This document shows positions 1 through 14,300 of a stretch of DNA of 64,000 bases, piece after piece (the first letter of the stretch is position 1; the number at the start of each line of letters is the position of its first letter). The DNA comes from Pseudomonas fluorescens (GTDB lineage Bacteria; Pseudomonadota; Gammaproteobacteria; Pseudomonadales; Pseudomonadaceae). The notes beneath the pieces are model-generated. The model was not told the DNA's origin. It was given only the letters and a program-made list of their open reading frames with translations, and searched no databases. Location of the stretch: assembly GCF_902498195.1 (NCBI RefSeq), contig NZ_CABVIY010000003.1, forward strand, positions 434,001-498,000, read 5' to 3'. Made by a program: the position numbers and the translations under genes.

Positions 1-67
1 CCATAAACCCCTCGTCACGTAGATGTGAGTCGTAAGCATAGACAATTAAAGAAGGGACAAGACAAAT

Positions 68-155
68 GTGGGAGCGGGCTTGCTCGCGAAGGATTCGTGT
101 CAGTCGACATCCATGCCGCCTGAAACACCGCCTTCGCGAGCAAGCCCGCTCCCAC
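68..155. repeat. REPIN (inverted REP pair)
   Basis: Two REP half-elements face each other: GTGGGAGCGGGCTTGCTCGC on the left and its reverse complement on the right, with about 40 bases between. It lies just past the 3' end of metH, the usual intergenic position. Nothing else was recognised in bases 1-176. Confidence 0.9.
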
Positions 156-176
156 AATGGGCCGAGGGAAGCTGGA

Positions 177-3887
<3,711 letters not shown>

Positions 3888-4042
3888 TTGGGCTACTCGG
3901 TAAGGCCATGACGAAGGGCCGAGATAATAGCAAACCTGTGCGCTTTTAGAGCATGTCGGGATTTTGCATGAATATCGCTCATGTTGAAGGGGCCTGCGGA
4001 CCGGTAGAATCGCGGCGTTTTTCAAAGGATCGGGAACAGGGC

Positions 4043-6352
4043 ATGTCGTATCGCGTCGTCATCAGCAGTGTGTTGCTGTTTTTAAGCGGGGGCGCCCTTG
4101 CGCAAGATCCGGCGGTGCCGGCTGGCCTTTCTCCGGCGATTTCCTACAGCCGCGACATTCAACCGATCTTCACCGAAAAGTGTGTCGCCTGCCACGCCTG
4201 CTACGACGCCGCCTGCCAGCTCAACCTGGGCAGCGCTGAAGGCGCAGTTCGCGGCGCGAGCAAATCCCCGGTCTACGACGGCGAGCGCACCCAGGCCGCC
4301 CCGCCGACCCGGCTGTTCTATGACGCCTTCGGCAAGCGCGCCTGGCAGCAGAAGGGCTTCTATTCGGTGCTGGACGCCCAGGGCAGCCAGGCCGCATTGA
4401 TGGCGCGGATGCTGGAGCTGGGGCATCAGGCACCGTTGCAACCCAACGCCAAGTTGCCCGAAGACATCGTTCTGGGGCTCAACCGCAATAATGTGTGCGC
4501 CATGCCGGCGGAATTCGACGGCTACGCCAGCTCCCATCCCGGGCAGGGCATGCCCCTGGCCGTCACTGGCCTGACCGATCAGCAATACCAGACGCTGCAA
4601 CGCTGGCTGGCTTCCGGCGCGCCTATCGATGCGCAGGGCCTGGTGCCGAGCGCGGCGGAAGCGCTGCAAGTGGTGCAGTGGGAAAACCTGCTCAATGCGC
4701 CGGGCGCCCGCCAGAGTCTGGTGGGGCGCTGGCTGTTCGAGCACTGGTTCCTCGCGCATCTCTATTTCAAGGACGGTGAGCCGGGGCATTTCTTCCAGTG
4801 GGTGCGCTCGCGCACGCCGACCGGCCAGCCCATCGACCTGATCAACACCCGGCGGCCGAACGACGATCCGGGCACGCAGTTTTACTACCGCCTGTGGCCG
4901 GTGCAGGGCGTGATCGTGCACAAGACCCACATCACCTATCCGCTGAGCGCGGCGAAGATGGCCCGGGTCAAAAGCCTGTTCTACAACGGCAACTGGCAGG
5001 TGAGCGCCTTGCCGGGGTACGGGCCGGAGCGCCGGGCCAACCCGTTTGCCACCTTCGAGGCGATCCCGGCCCAGGCGCGTTATCAGTTCATGCTCGATAA
5101 CGCCGAGTATTTCGTTCGCACCTTTATTCGCGGCCCGGTCTGCCGGGGGCAGATCGCCACGGATGTGATCCGTGACAACTTCTGGGCGCTGTTCCAGGCG
5201 CCGGAACATGATCTTTACATCACCGACCCCGATTACCGTGGCCAGGCCACGCCATTGCTGGAAATGCCGGGGCAGAACGACGACGTGGGCAGCGTCCTGA
5301 GCCTGTGGCACGACTACCGCGACAAGCGCAACGAGTACGATGCCCTGCGCCGTGACAGTTACGCCGACCTGCCGGCGCCGAGTTGGTCGTCCCTGTGGGC
5401 CGGCAATGACAATGCCTTGCTGAGCATCTTCAGGCACTTCGACAGTGCCGCGGTGACCAAGGGCCTGATCGGCGAGGTGCCGCAAACGATGTGGCTGTTC
5501 GACTTTCCGCTGCTGGAGCGTACGTATTATCAGTTGGCGGTGAACTTCGACGTGTTCGGCAATGTGTCCCATCAGGCCCAGACACGCCTGTATTTCGACC
5601 TGATTCGCAACGGTGCCGAGCAGAACTTCCTGCGCTTGATGCCGGCCGATTCCCGGGACGGCTACCTCGACGACTGGTACCAGAGCAGCGGCAAACTGAA
5701 AATGTGGATGGACTACGAGGCCATCGACAACGACAAGCCGACTGCGCTCAAGCTCGATCCAAAGGATCCCAAGCGGGATTTCGCCCTGCAGTTGCTGGCG
5801 CGTTATGGCGAGCTCAATGCCAAGCCTGACCCAATCAATCGTTGCGATGGCGCCTATTGTTCGCGGCCCAACATCGACCCAGACCTGCAGAGCGCGGAAC
5901 AGGCGCTGAGCCGCCTGACTTCACGCCCGGCGGCCGGGCTCAAGGTCATCGACCAGCTGCCGGAAGCCACCCTGCTGCGGGTCCAGACCGCGCGCGGCCA
6001 GCGGGTGGTCTACAGCCTGCTGCGCAACCGTGCGCACAGCAACGTGGCATTCCTGCTCGGCGAATCCCTGCGCTATCAGCCTGGCCTGGACACCCTCACC
6101 ATTTTCCCCGGTGTTCTGAGCAGTTACCCGAACTTCATGTTCAATATTCCAGCGGCAGAGGTTCCGGCATTTGTCGACGCCATGGAAAACGCCAAGGATG
6201 CCCATCGTTTCGAGAACATCGTCGAACGCTGGGGGATTCGTCGCAGTCATCCGCAATTCTGGTTTTATTTTCATGACCTGAGCCGCTACCTCCACGAGAC
6301 CGAGCCGATGGAAGAGGGCGTGCTGGACATGAATCGCTACGAGAACCTCTGA
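4043..6352 (+). CDS. cti: Fatty acid cis/trans isomerase Cti
   Basis: A periplasmic haem protein that converts cis-unsaturated membrane phospholipid fatty acids to trans, stiffening the membrane under solvent or heat stress. The 769-residue product has a signal peptide ([13 protein letters not shown], cleavage near residue 20) and one c-type haem site, CVACH at residues 47-51, followed by [12 protein letters not shown]; this block is characteristic of Cti. The rest of the protein is the long Cti-specific region. The ATG at 4043 was chosen over an upstream in-frame ATG at 3953 because it starts the signal peptide and has GGGAACAGGG in front. It is a monocistronic gene, divergent from metH and followed by a REPIN. 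The family is well known in Pseudomonas and Vibrio. Confidence 0.93.
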   Translation: MSYRVVISSVLLFLSGGALAQDPAVPAGLSPAISYSRDIQPIFTEKCVACHACYDAACQLNLGSAEGAVRGASKSPVYDGERTQAAPPTRLFYDAFGKRAWQQKGFYSVLDAQGSQAALMARMLELGHQAPLQPNAKLPEDIVLGLNRNNVCAMPAEFDGYASSHPGQGMPLAVTGLTDQQYQTLQRWLASGAPIDAQGLVPSAAEALQVVQWENLLNAPGARQSLVGRWLFEHWFLAHLYFKDGEPGHFFQWVRSRTPTGQPIDLINTRRPNDDPGTQFYYRLWPVQGVIVHKTHITYPLSAAKMARVKSLFYNGNWQVSALPGYGPERRANPFATFEAIPAQARYQFMLDNAEYFVRTFIRGPVCRGQIATDVIRDNFWALFQAPEHDLYITDPDYRGQATPLLEMPGQNDDVGSVLSLWHDYRDKRNEYDALRRDSYADLPAPSWSSLWAGNDNALLSIFRHFDSAAVTKGLIGEVPQTMWLFDFPLLERTYYQLAVNFDVFGNVSHQAQTRLYFDLIRNGAEQNFLRLMPADSRDGYLDDWYQSSGKLKMWMDYEAIDNDKPTALKLDPKDPKRDFALQLLARYGELNAKPDPINRCDGAYCSRPNIDPDLQSAEQALSRLTSRPAAGLKVIDQLPEATLLRVQTARGQRVVYSLLRNRAHSNVAFLLGESLRYQPGLDTLTIFPGVLSSYPNFMFNIPAAEVPAFVDAMENAKDAHRFENIVERWGIRRSHPQFWFYFHDLSRYLHETEPMEEGVLDMNRYENL

Positions 6353-6370
6353 ATCACCCCAGAACCCCCT

Positions 6371-6458
6371 GTGGGAGCGGGCTTGCTCGCGAAAGCGGTA
6401 CATCAGTCGACGTCATTGTTGCCTGACACGACGCTTTCGCGAGCAAGCCCGCTCCCAC
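6371..6458. repeat. REPIN (inverted REP pair)
   Basis: Inverted REP pair starting 19 bases after the cti stop codon. Its arms can form a long hairpin that may protect or end the cti transcript. Confidence 0.9.
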
Positions 6459-6495
6459 AGGGGGTCGGCATTAAATTTCCCGACAAAAATACTAG

Positions 6496-7137
<642 letters not shown>

Positions 7138-7154
7138 GGTGTTCGCTGCGGCAT

Positions 7155-7187
7155 AAAAAACGGCGCCCCGTGAGCGCCGTTTTTTTA
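7155..7187 (+). terminator. Intrinsic terminator of nfuA
   Basis: Stem CGGCGC / GCGCCG with loop CCCGTGA, preceded by A6 and followed by T7, 20 bases after the nfuA stop. The A-rich left flank makes it usable from the minus strand too, for the cobM transcript. Confidence 0.88.
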
Positions 7188-7208
7188 TGGGTCAAATTCA
7201 CCGGCCCC

Positions 7209-7272
7209 TTCGCGAGCAAGCCCGCTCCCACGCTGGACCACATTCCACTGTGGGAGCGGGCTTGCTCGCGAA
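7209..7272. repeat. REPIN (inverted REP pair)
   Basis: Inverted REP pair with a short spacer between the convergent nfuA and cobM genes. Confidence 0.9.
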
Positions 7273-7279
7273 GAGGCCC

Positions 7280-8026
7280 TTACGGCCGATACAAATGCGC
7301 GTGCCCGGCACGGTACAGCGACGACTCACTGAAGTGATCGCTCCCCAACACCCGGCCCACCAAAATCAGCGCCGTTCGCCGAAACCCCTTGGCCGCCACC
7401 TTCCCGGCAATATCCTCAAGCGTCCCCACCACCCAATCCTGGTCTGGCCAGGTCGCCCGGTGAATCACGGCAATGGGGCAATCGGCACCGTAATGCGGTA
7501 GCAATTCAGCGAGGATCTTCTCCAGGTGATTGACCCCCAGGTGAATGGCCATGGTCGCCGCGTGCTGTGCCAGGCTGGCCAGTTCCTCGCCGGCCGGCAT
7601 GGCGGTTTTGTCGGCATAACGGGTCAGGATCACGCTCTGCGACACGTCCGGCAGCGTCAGTTCCGCGCCCAGCAGGGCGGCACAGGCCGCCGTAGCAGTG
7701 ACACCGGGGATGATCTCGAATGGAATATCGAGTTCGCGAAGGTGACGAATCTGTTCGCCAATGGCGCCATACAGGCTGGGGTCGCCGGAGTGCACGCGGG
7801 CCACGTCCTGGCCCTTCGCGTGGGCGCTTTTGATCAGGGTGATGATCTGTTCCAGGTGCAGTTCGGCGCTGTTGACCACCTGTTCAGCGCAATGGCCGTC
7901 CAGTACGGCGGTGGGCACCAGTGAACCGGCATAGATGATCACCGGGCATTGGCGAATCAGCCGTTGGCCTTTTACGGTGATCAGTTCGGGGTCGCCGGGA
8001 CCTGCGCCAATGAAGTAGACGGTCAT
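7280..8026 (-). CDS. cobM: Precorrin-4 C11-methyltransferase CobM
   Basis: Methylates C-11 of precorrin-4 to give precorrin-5 in the aerobic cobalamin pathway, using SAM, in the cytosol. The 248-residue length is usual. Visible tetrapyrrole-methylase motifs are the N-terminal GAGPGDPELITVKG loop, VHSGDPSLYGA near residue 85, and the FEIIPGVTATAACAA block near residue 105, with the conserved ILTRYADKT segment after it. It is the last gene of the minus-strand cbtB-cbtA-cobE-cobM unit, 83 bases beyond cobE, and so probably controlled by the riboswitch at 9562-9757. The 3' end lies 8 bases from a REPIN. Confidence 0.96.
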   Translation of the reverse strand: MTVYFIGAGPGDPELITVKGQRLIRQCPVIIYAGSLVPTAVLDGHCAEQVVNSAELHLEQIITLIKSAHAKGQDVARVHSGDPSLYGAIGEQIRHLRELDIPFEIIPGVTATAACAALLGAELTLPDVSQSVILTRYADKTAMPAGEELASLAQHAATMAIHLGVNHLEKILAELLPHYGADCPIAVIHRATWPDQDWVVGTLEDIAGKVAAKGFRRTALILVGRVLGSDHFSESSLYRAGHAHLYRP

Positions 8027-8109
8027 CGTCGATTCCTGTGGGAAAAAGGGTCAAGGCAAGGCTTCAGATGAAGATTGCTCATGATTGAATGCGGGGATTA
8101 TCGGGGATT

Positions 8110-8523
8110 TTACCCGGCGCAGGCCAACGCCAGCGTCGCTTGCGCGTATTTTTGTCGGGGGATCAGCAGTTTCGCAGGTGAATTGGCCAGTTCTTCGGCC
8201 AAGGCCAAGGCGGCACTTTCCGCCACGCCATAGCAGCCGGTGCGTTCGAAGGCGATCTGCGAATGATGGCTGAGCTGCCCTTGATACGTCGCCAACTGTT
8301 CGCTGCTGTAATACATCATTGGCAGCCCAAGCTGCTCGGCCAGTTCGATCAGTGCCGGTTCGTCGCGTTTCAAATCGATGCTGGCCAGGGCCCTGATTCG
8401 ATGAAGTTCGACCTGGTGCGCCTGCAACGCCTGATCCAGCAGGGCCCGCAACGTACTGACCGGGCAGCCGCGCTGGCAGCCCAGGCCGACCACCAGGGTC
8501 GGCGCTGTGCCGGTATCAGTCAT
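8110..8523 (-). CDS. cobE: Cobalamin biosynthesis protein CobE (CbiG C-terminal domain)
   Basis: The 137-residue protein has the small CobE/CbiG_C fold: VVGLGCQRGCP at the N-terminus, a middle IRALASIDLKRDEPAL segment, and a C-terminal ESAALALA motif. CbiG is the anaerobic-pathway enzyme that opens the C20 lactone; the aerobic homologue CobE is needed for cobalamin synthesis but its exact reaction is not settled. The start overlaps the end of cbtA by four bases (ATGA), which implies translational coupling. Its place beside cobM supports the assignment. Confidence 0.92.
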   Translation of the reverse strand: MTDTGTAPTLVVGLGCQRGCPVSTLRALLDQALQAHQVELHRIRALASIDLKRDEPALIELAEQLGLPMMYYSSEQLATYQGQLSHHSQIAFERTGCYGVAESAALALAEELANSPAKLLIPRQKYAQATLALACAG

Positions 8524-9224
8524 GCGTGGTATTGGCTATCGTTTTTACGGCGGAACAGCCAGGCGCTGATCAGGCCCAGGGCCAGCCAGAACGCGACGTT
8601 GGTCAACTGCGAAGCGATTTTGAACTGCGCTTCCAGGGCTTGCGGGGCGAGCATCGAGTGCACTTCCGGTTGCGGTGCGCCGATCACGTGAGGCACGGCA
8701 AGGATCGCCACGCCCAGCAGCTTCATCAGCCAGTGACGGCTGAAAACGATCAGGGCGATCCCGACAGCGGTGGACGCAGCGGTGCCGATCCACCAGAGCT
8801 GGCGTTGCGCCAGATCGGCAGCTGCGGTGCCTGGCAATTCAGGCGGCAGGCCAAGGGTTGGCGCCAGCACGAACGTCGCGTAGCCGGCCAGGCCCCAGAG
8901 CAGGCCCTGGGACGTCCTGGTCGGTGCGCGCAGGGTGTAGAGACCGGCGAGCATCAGGGCGAAACCGACGGCCACCACCAGATTACCGCCGGTGGTCGAC
9001 AGCACGCGTTGCCAGCCGTTTTCCGGCTCCCAGGCTTCGGCATCGTGGGTATGGGCGGCAACGCCGGCGGCGTGTTCATGAACTTCAACGGCCGCCGGTT
9101 CGGATTTTTCGTAGGTCTCGGCCTGCAGAATCAGCGGGGAAACCCACAGGCTCTGCAACACCGTCAGCAACAGGGCGGCCAGCAACCCGGTGAAGCCTGC
9201 GGTTTGCGCAATACGCTTGATCAT
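8520..9224 (-). CDS. cbtA: Cobalt transporter subunit CbtA
   Basis: Predicted integral membrane subunit of the B12-riboswitch-linked CbtAB cobalt uptake system. The 234-residue protein has about five hydrophobic segments, a first one near residues 5-30, then a His-containing loop (EVHEHAAGVAAHTHDAEAW) on the outside where metal could bind. CbtA was defined by genome context with CbtB and cobalamin riboswitches, all of which are present here. A GTG at 9245 is an alternative start that would overlap cbtB; the ATG at 9224 gives the MIKRIAQTAG start and is preferred, though its ribosome binding site is weak. Downstream cobE overlaps by four bases. Confidence 0.9.
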   Translation of the reverse strand: MIKRIAQTAGFTGLLAALLLTVLQSLWVSPLILQAETYEKSEPAAVEVHEHAAGVAAHTHDAEAWEPENGWQRVLSTTGGNLVVAVGFALMLAGLYTLRAPTRTSQGLLWGLAGYATFVLAPTLGLPPELPGTAAADLAQRQLWWIGTAASTAVGIALIVFSRHWLMKLLGVAILAVPHVIGAPQPEVHSMLAPQALEAQFKIASQLTNVAFWLALGLISAWLFRRKNDSQYHA

Positions 9225-9235
9225 GTCGGCAGGTC

Positions 9236-9430
9236 TCAATGGCACGGGAACGCGGAGCTGTGGCGGGTATCGTGGGCGGCGTTGTGGACCGCTTCGATGT
9301 GCGAGAAACCGGCGAAATACACAAGGCAGGCACCAAGGATCGACGCGCAGACGGCGGCGGTGACGCGCTGGGCAAGGGTGGAGGTGGTGCTGGAGGAGGC
9401 TGTGTGGCCGGTGCTGCTGATGATCGACAT
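9236..9430 (-). CDS. cbtB: Cobalt transporter subunit CbtB
   Basis: A 64-residue one-helix membrane protein, the small partner of CbtA. A helix spans about residues 24-43 and is followed by a His-rich tail (HIEAVHNAAHDTRHSS) ending in FPCH, the C-terminal metal-binding signature expected of CbtB. It is the first gene of the minus-strand unit, 11 bases ahead of cbtA and about 130 bases after the cobalamin riboswitch. The pairing with CbtA and the riboswitch make a cobalt import role the best reading; transport has been inferred for the family mainly by context. Confidence 0.92.
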   Translation of the reverse strand: MSIISSTGHTASSSTTSTLAQRVTAAVCASILGACLVYFAGFSHIEAVHNAAHDTRHSSAFPCH

Positions 9431-9561
9431 GGCGTTTCCCTCTGTTCTGTCAGCGGGGAATTAGAGCGCATGATTAAACCCCGCACGACCAGGCGCGCAG
9501 CGATTCGAACAGCGCCCGCCCACCGCGGGTTTGTCATTCAGTGAAGTTTGATCACTTCGTG

Positions 9562-9757
9562 TTGCGGGCCGGTCTCCGGGCTCACGAGGGGCGCTGGCGC
9601 ATGCCTTGGCCTGCAAGCATCACCTTCCCATGCCGTGTTGGCACAGTGGATCTGACGCTTCGCTCGCTTACCGTTGCGGGGGCAGCACCGGACTGACGTG
9701 GCTTTGAGTAAAGCACACGATTCACCGGTTTCCCGTTTCACCCTGTGAAGGGCACCC
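9562..9757 (-). promoter_or_regulatory. Cobalamin riboswitch (cbtBA-cobE-cobM)
   Basis: On the minus strand the conserved core GCTGCCCCCGCAACGGT is followed by a peripheral domain and the B12 box GCCCGGAGACCGGCCC near 9567-9582. An upstream GGTGCCCTTCACAGGGTGAA stem starts the domain. It lies about 130 bases ahead of cbtB and should lower expression of cobalt uptake and cobE-cobM when adenosylcobalamin is plentiful. Confidence 0.93.
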
Positions 9758-9838
9758 GTAACAAGGCGTGTAGGAGACCATGGGCGGGGGTGGGGCGTCA
9801 ATTGGCAGGGGTTCTCATCTTGATGCCGAGTCGCATCC

Positions 9839-9903
9839 TTCGCGAGCAAGCCCGCTCCCACAGGGGATTGCATTTTATAGGTGGGAGCGGGCTTGCTCGC
9901 GAA
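9839..9903. repeat. REPIN (inverted REP pair)
   Basis: Inverted REP pair placed between the two divergent cobalamin riboswitches, an unusual 5' position for this element. Confidence 0.9.
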
Positions 9904-9977
9904 GGCGTCGTATCAGGCGCCACAGAACACAGGTCAATGATTGACCCGCCCCAATACGATGCGTAGCCTTGCGCTTT

Positions 9978-10160
9978 CGAGGTTCTTCGGCGTTTGTCGA
10001 AGCTAAGAAGGGAACGCGGTCAAAGCCGCGGCTGCCCCCGCAACTGTGAACGGTGATGTCCGTTGCCACGCCACTGCACGCTCAAGACCTGGGCCCGCGG
10101 GAAGGCGCAGCGAACGCCAGTCCAACGACTGGCACACCGTCAGCCAGGAGACCTGCCTCG
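9978..10160 (+). promoter_or_regulatory. Cobalamin riboswitch (cobW-cobN-chlI/D)
   Basis: Plus-strand cobalamin riboswitch with core GCTGCCCCCGCAACTGT near 10031 and B12 box AGCCAGGAGACCTGCC at 10142-10157. About 115 bases of expression platform follow before the cobW ATG at 10274. It is independent of the minus-strand riboswitch 220 bases away. Confidence 0.93.
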
Positions 10161-10273
10161 ATACAGATTCTCACTACAACCGGGCGGGGTGATCCGGTGG
10201 CGAACGCTTCCGGCGCGCACAGGCGTGGCCGGTTCTCGTCCCGTATGCCCGCCACCTTGCCAAAGGGCATCCG

Positions 10274-11335
10274 ATGAAAACACTGGCCAAACTCCCCGTC
10301 ACCATCGTCACCGGCTTTCTCGGCTCGGGCAAAACCACCTTGCTGCGGCACATGCTCGACAACGCCCAGGGCCGCCGCATCGCGGTGATCGTCAACGAAT
10401 TCGGCGAGCTGGGCATCGACGGCGAAATCCTCAAGCAATGTTCCATCGGTTGCACCGAAGAAGAAGCCAGCGGTCGCGTCTACGAACTGGCCAACGGCTG
10501 CCTGTGCTGCACCGTCCAGGAAGAATTCTTCCCGGTGATGCGTGAACTGGTCGCCCGTCGCGGCGATCTTGATCACATCCTCATCGAAACCTCGGGCCTG
10601 GCCCTGCCAAAACCCCTGGTCCAGGCATTCCAGTGGCCGGAAATCCGCAGCGCCTGCACCGTTGACGCGGTCATCACCGTGGTCGACAGCCCGGCCGTCG
10701 CCGCCGGCACCTTCGCCGCGTTCCCCGATCAGGTCGATGCCCAGCGCAAACTCGACCCGAACCTGGATCACGAATCGCCGCTGCACGAACTGTTCGCCGA
10801 CCAACTGGCGAGCGCCGACCTGGTAATTCTCAACAAGGCCGACCTGATCAGCCCTGAAGACCTGGCCCGGGTGCGCCTGGAAGTCGCCGAGGAATTGCCG
10901 CCGGCGGTCAAACTCATCGAAGCCAGCAGCGGGCGCCTGCCGCTGGACGTGCTGATCGGCCTCGGTGCCGGTTCCGAGGAACACATCGACGGCCGCCATA
11001 GCCATCACGATCACCATCACGAAGGTGAAGACGATCACGACCACGATGCGTTCGATTCCATCTCTATCGAGCTGCCGCAAGCCGATGAAAGCCTGCTGCT
11101 GGACGCGCTGACCCAACTGGTGGTCCGGCACGGCATCCTGCGCGTCAAAGGCTTCGCGGCGATCCCGAACAAACCGATGCGCCTGCTGATCCAGGGCGTG
11201 GGCACGCGTTTCGACAAGCACTTCGACCGCCGGTGGGGCGCGCAAGAAGCGCGCACCACGCGTCTGGTGCTGATCGGCCAGGCACTGGACGCTGCTGCCC
11301 TCGAAGCGCAATTGCGCGCCGCGCTCAGCGTGTAA
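10274..11335 (+). CDS. cobW: Cobalamin biosynthesis GTPase CobW
   Basis: A COG0523 metal-chaperone GTPase, thought to deliver cobalt to the cobaltochelatase. The 353-residue protein starts with the Walker A GFLGSGKTT at residues 14-22, has the family metal-binding CLCC motif (NGCLCCTVQ) near residue 76, a NKAD guanine motif near residue 190, and a CobW C-terminal domain. A His/Asp-rich stretch at about residues 238-257 (HSHHDHHH followed by HDHD) is a further likely metal site. It is the first gene after the plus-strand riboswitch, and cobN begins 3 bases past its stop codon. Confidence 0.95.
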   Translation: MKTLAKLPVTIVTGFLGSGKTTLLRHMLDNAQGRRIAVIVNEFGELGIDGEILKQCSIGCTEEEASGRVYELANGCLCCTVQEEFFPVMRELVARRGDLDHILIETSGLALPKPLVQAFQWPEIRSACTVDAVITVVDSPAVAAGTFAAFPDQVDAQRKLDPNLDHESPLHELFADQLASADLVILNKADLISPEDLARVRLEVAEELPPAVKLIEASSGRLPLDVLIGLGAGSEEHIDGRHSHHDHHHEGEDDHDHDAFDSISIELPQADESLLLDALTQLVVRHGILRVKGFAAIPNKPMRLLIQGVGTRFDKHFDRRWGAQEARTTRLVLIGQALDAAALEAQLRAALSV

Positions 11336-11338
11336 GCC

Positions 11339-14300
11339 ATGCACCTGCTCAGGACCCAGCCCGGCGGTTTCGTGTCGGATGACAACATTGCCGACCTTGG
11401 GCAAACCCCCGCCGAGCTGGTGATCCTGTGCAGCGGCGACTCCAGCCTGGCGCTGCTCGCCGAAGCGGCGCAGCAGTTGCCCGACGACTACCCCAGCGTG
11501 CGCCTGGCTAATCCCATGCAGGTGCAGAATCACGCCTCGGTCGACCTGTACGTCGACGAAGTGCTGCGCCACGCCAAAGTCATACTGATTTCGCTGCACG
11601 GCGGCATCGCCTATTGGCGCTACGGCGTCGAGCGCCTGGTCGAGCTGTCGCAACGCGGTGTGCAACTGATCCTGGTGCCGGGCGATGACCGTCCGGACCC
11701 GGAACTCAGCGACCTGAGCACCGTGCCTCCCGAGGATCGCGAGCGGCTGTGGCACTTCCTGCGCCAGGGCGGCATGACCAATGCGCTGGACCTGTTCCGT
11801 TGCCTGGCCACCCGCTGGCTGGGGCGCGACTACCCTTGGTCCGAGCCGCAAACCCTGCCGCGCACGGCGATCTACCACCCACAGACAAGCCCCGCCACAT
11901 TGCAGGATTGGCAAGCCGACTGGCAGGCCGATCAGCCGGTGGCCGCGTTGCTGTTTTACCGTTCCCATTTGCAGGCGGCGAACACCGCGTTCATTGATGT
12001 GTTCTGTCAGCGTTTGCAGGCCGCAGGGTTGAACCCGCTGCCAATTGCGCTGGCCAGTTTGAAAGAACCCGGCTGCCTGACGGTGGTCGAGGATTGGCTG
12101 GATGAAGCCAGCGCCTCGGTGATTCTTAACACCACCGGCTTCGCGCAATCGAGTCCCGAAGCCCCGCACCTGCGACCGTTCAGGCGCAATATCCCGGTGA
12201 TCCAGGCGATTTGCGCCCAGGACAACGAACCAGGCTGGCAGGCCAGCGAGCAGGGTCTCGGTCCTCGGGACCTGGCGATGCACATCGCGCTGCCGGAACT
12301 GGACGGGCGGATCATCAGCCGGCCGATCAGCTTCAAGGACCTGGCCTGGCGCAGCGAGCTCAGCCAGTGCGACGTGGTCTGCTACCGACCGCACCCGGAG
12401 CGCATGGATTTTGTCGCCGAGCTGGCGCGCCGCTGGATCGATCTGGCGCGCCTGCCAAACGCGGAAAAGCGCGTGGCGCTGATCCTTGCCAATTACCCGA
12501 CCCGCGATGGCCGCATCGGCAACGGCGTGGGCCTCGATACACCGGCCGCCGCCTTGAACATTTTGCGTGCGCTGCATCGGGAAGGTTATCCGCTGCCGGC
12601 GGAGCTACCGGACAGTGGCACCGCGTTGATCCAGCAATTGCTGGGCGGTGTCAGCAATGATCTCGACACCCTCGACCAGCGCCCCTGCCAGCAAAGCCTG
12701 GCGATGGACGCGTACCTGACCCTGTTCAATGCACTGCCCGAAGCCAACCGCGCAGCGGTGCATGAACGCTGGGGCGCGCCGGAAAACGACCCGATGTGCC
12801 GGGGTGGCCGGATGATGATCGCGGGCCTGCGATTCGGCCTGACCTTTGTCGGCATTCAACCGGCGCGGGGTTATCAGGTGGACCCGAGCGCGGTCTATCA
12901 CGACCCTGACCTGGTGCCGCCCCACGGTTACCTGGCGTTCTATTTCTGGTTGCGCAACACCTACGGCGCCCACGGCGTGATCCACGTCGGCAAGCACGGC
13001 AACCTCGAATGGTTGCCGGGCAAAGGCGTCGGCTTGTCGCAACACTGCTGGCCGGATGCGCTGCTCGGCCCACTGCCGAACATCTACCCGTTCATCGTCA
13101 ACGACCCGGGCGAGGGCGCCCAGGCCAAGCGCCGCACCCAGGCGGTGATCATCGATCACTTGATGCCGCCGCTGACCCGCGCCGAAACCTATGGTCCGCT
13201 GCGCAACCTCGAACTGCTGGCCGACGAATATTACGAAGCGCAACTGCTCGATCCACGCCGGGCGCGAGAGTTGCAGCGCGACATCCTGCAACTGGTGCGC
13301 GACACCCGCATCGACCGCGAACTGCAACTGGACGAAAAGCTGGACAGCGACGCCGATGCGGCGATCTGGCTGCCGCGCCTGGACACTTACCTGTGCGACT
13401 TGAAGGAGTCGCAGATCCGCGACGGCCTGCACGTGTTCGGCGAATCACCCGGCGGACGCTTGCGCATCGATACCTTGCTCGCGCTGCTGCGCATTCCCCG
13501 GGGCGATGGCCGTGGGGCGCAATCGAGTTTGCTGCGGGCGTTGGCCAAGGCCTTCGAACTTGGCTTTGATCCGCTCGATTGTGCCTTGGCCGAGCCGTGG
13601 GCCGGGCCGCGACCGGATGCATTGCTATCAATCAGCAATGAGCTCTGGCGCACGGCGGGCGATACCCGCGAACGTCTCGAACTGTTCGCCACGCAACTGA
13701 TCTCTCAGACAGTCAATGCCTTATGTGGGAGCGAGCCTGCTCGCGAAAGCGGATTATCAGGCGACATTGATGTGCCTGACGCGCCGCCTTCGCGAGCAGG
13801 CTCGCTCCCACAGGAAGAGCGATGGGCCGAGGTGCAAGCCATCCTCGACAACCTGCGCGACGTGGTCGCGCCAAGGCTGGACGCCTGCGGCCCGGCAGAA
13901 ATGCGCGGCCTGCTCGACGCCCTCGGCGGTCGTTTCGTCCCGGCCGGCCCCAGCGGTGCACCGAGTCGCGGTCGCCTGGACGTGCTGCCGACCGGGCGCA
14001 ACTTCTATTCGGTGGACGTGCGCAACCTGCCCACCACCACGGCCTGGCGCATCGGTTTCCAGTCCGCCAACCTGATCCTTGAGCGCCACCTGCAAGACCA
14101 TGGCGATCATTTGCGCCAGCTCGGCCTTTCGGTGTGGGGCACGGCGACCATGCGTACCGGTGGCGATGACATTGCCCAGGCGATGGCGTTGATGGGCGTG
14201 CGTCCGGTGTGGGCCACGGGCAGCCAACGGGTCGATGATTTTGAAATCCTGCCGCTGAGCTTGCTCGACCGTCCACGGGTGGACGTCACGTTGCGGGTGT

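Noticed and set aside
3888..4042. SAM, SAH or cobalamin riboswitch upstream of metH.
   Set aside because: The gap of 155 bases lacks the cores seen at the two cobalamin riboswitches and any SAH/SAM motif the annotator can recognise.
10082..12577. An 831-codon open frame on the minus strand across cobW and cobN.
   Set aside because: Antisense shadow of two recognised genes and crossing a riboswitch; no ribosome binding site or family features.
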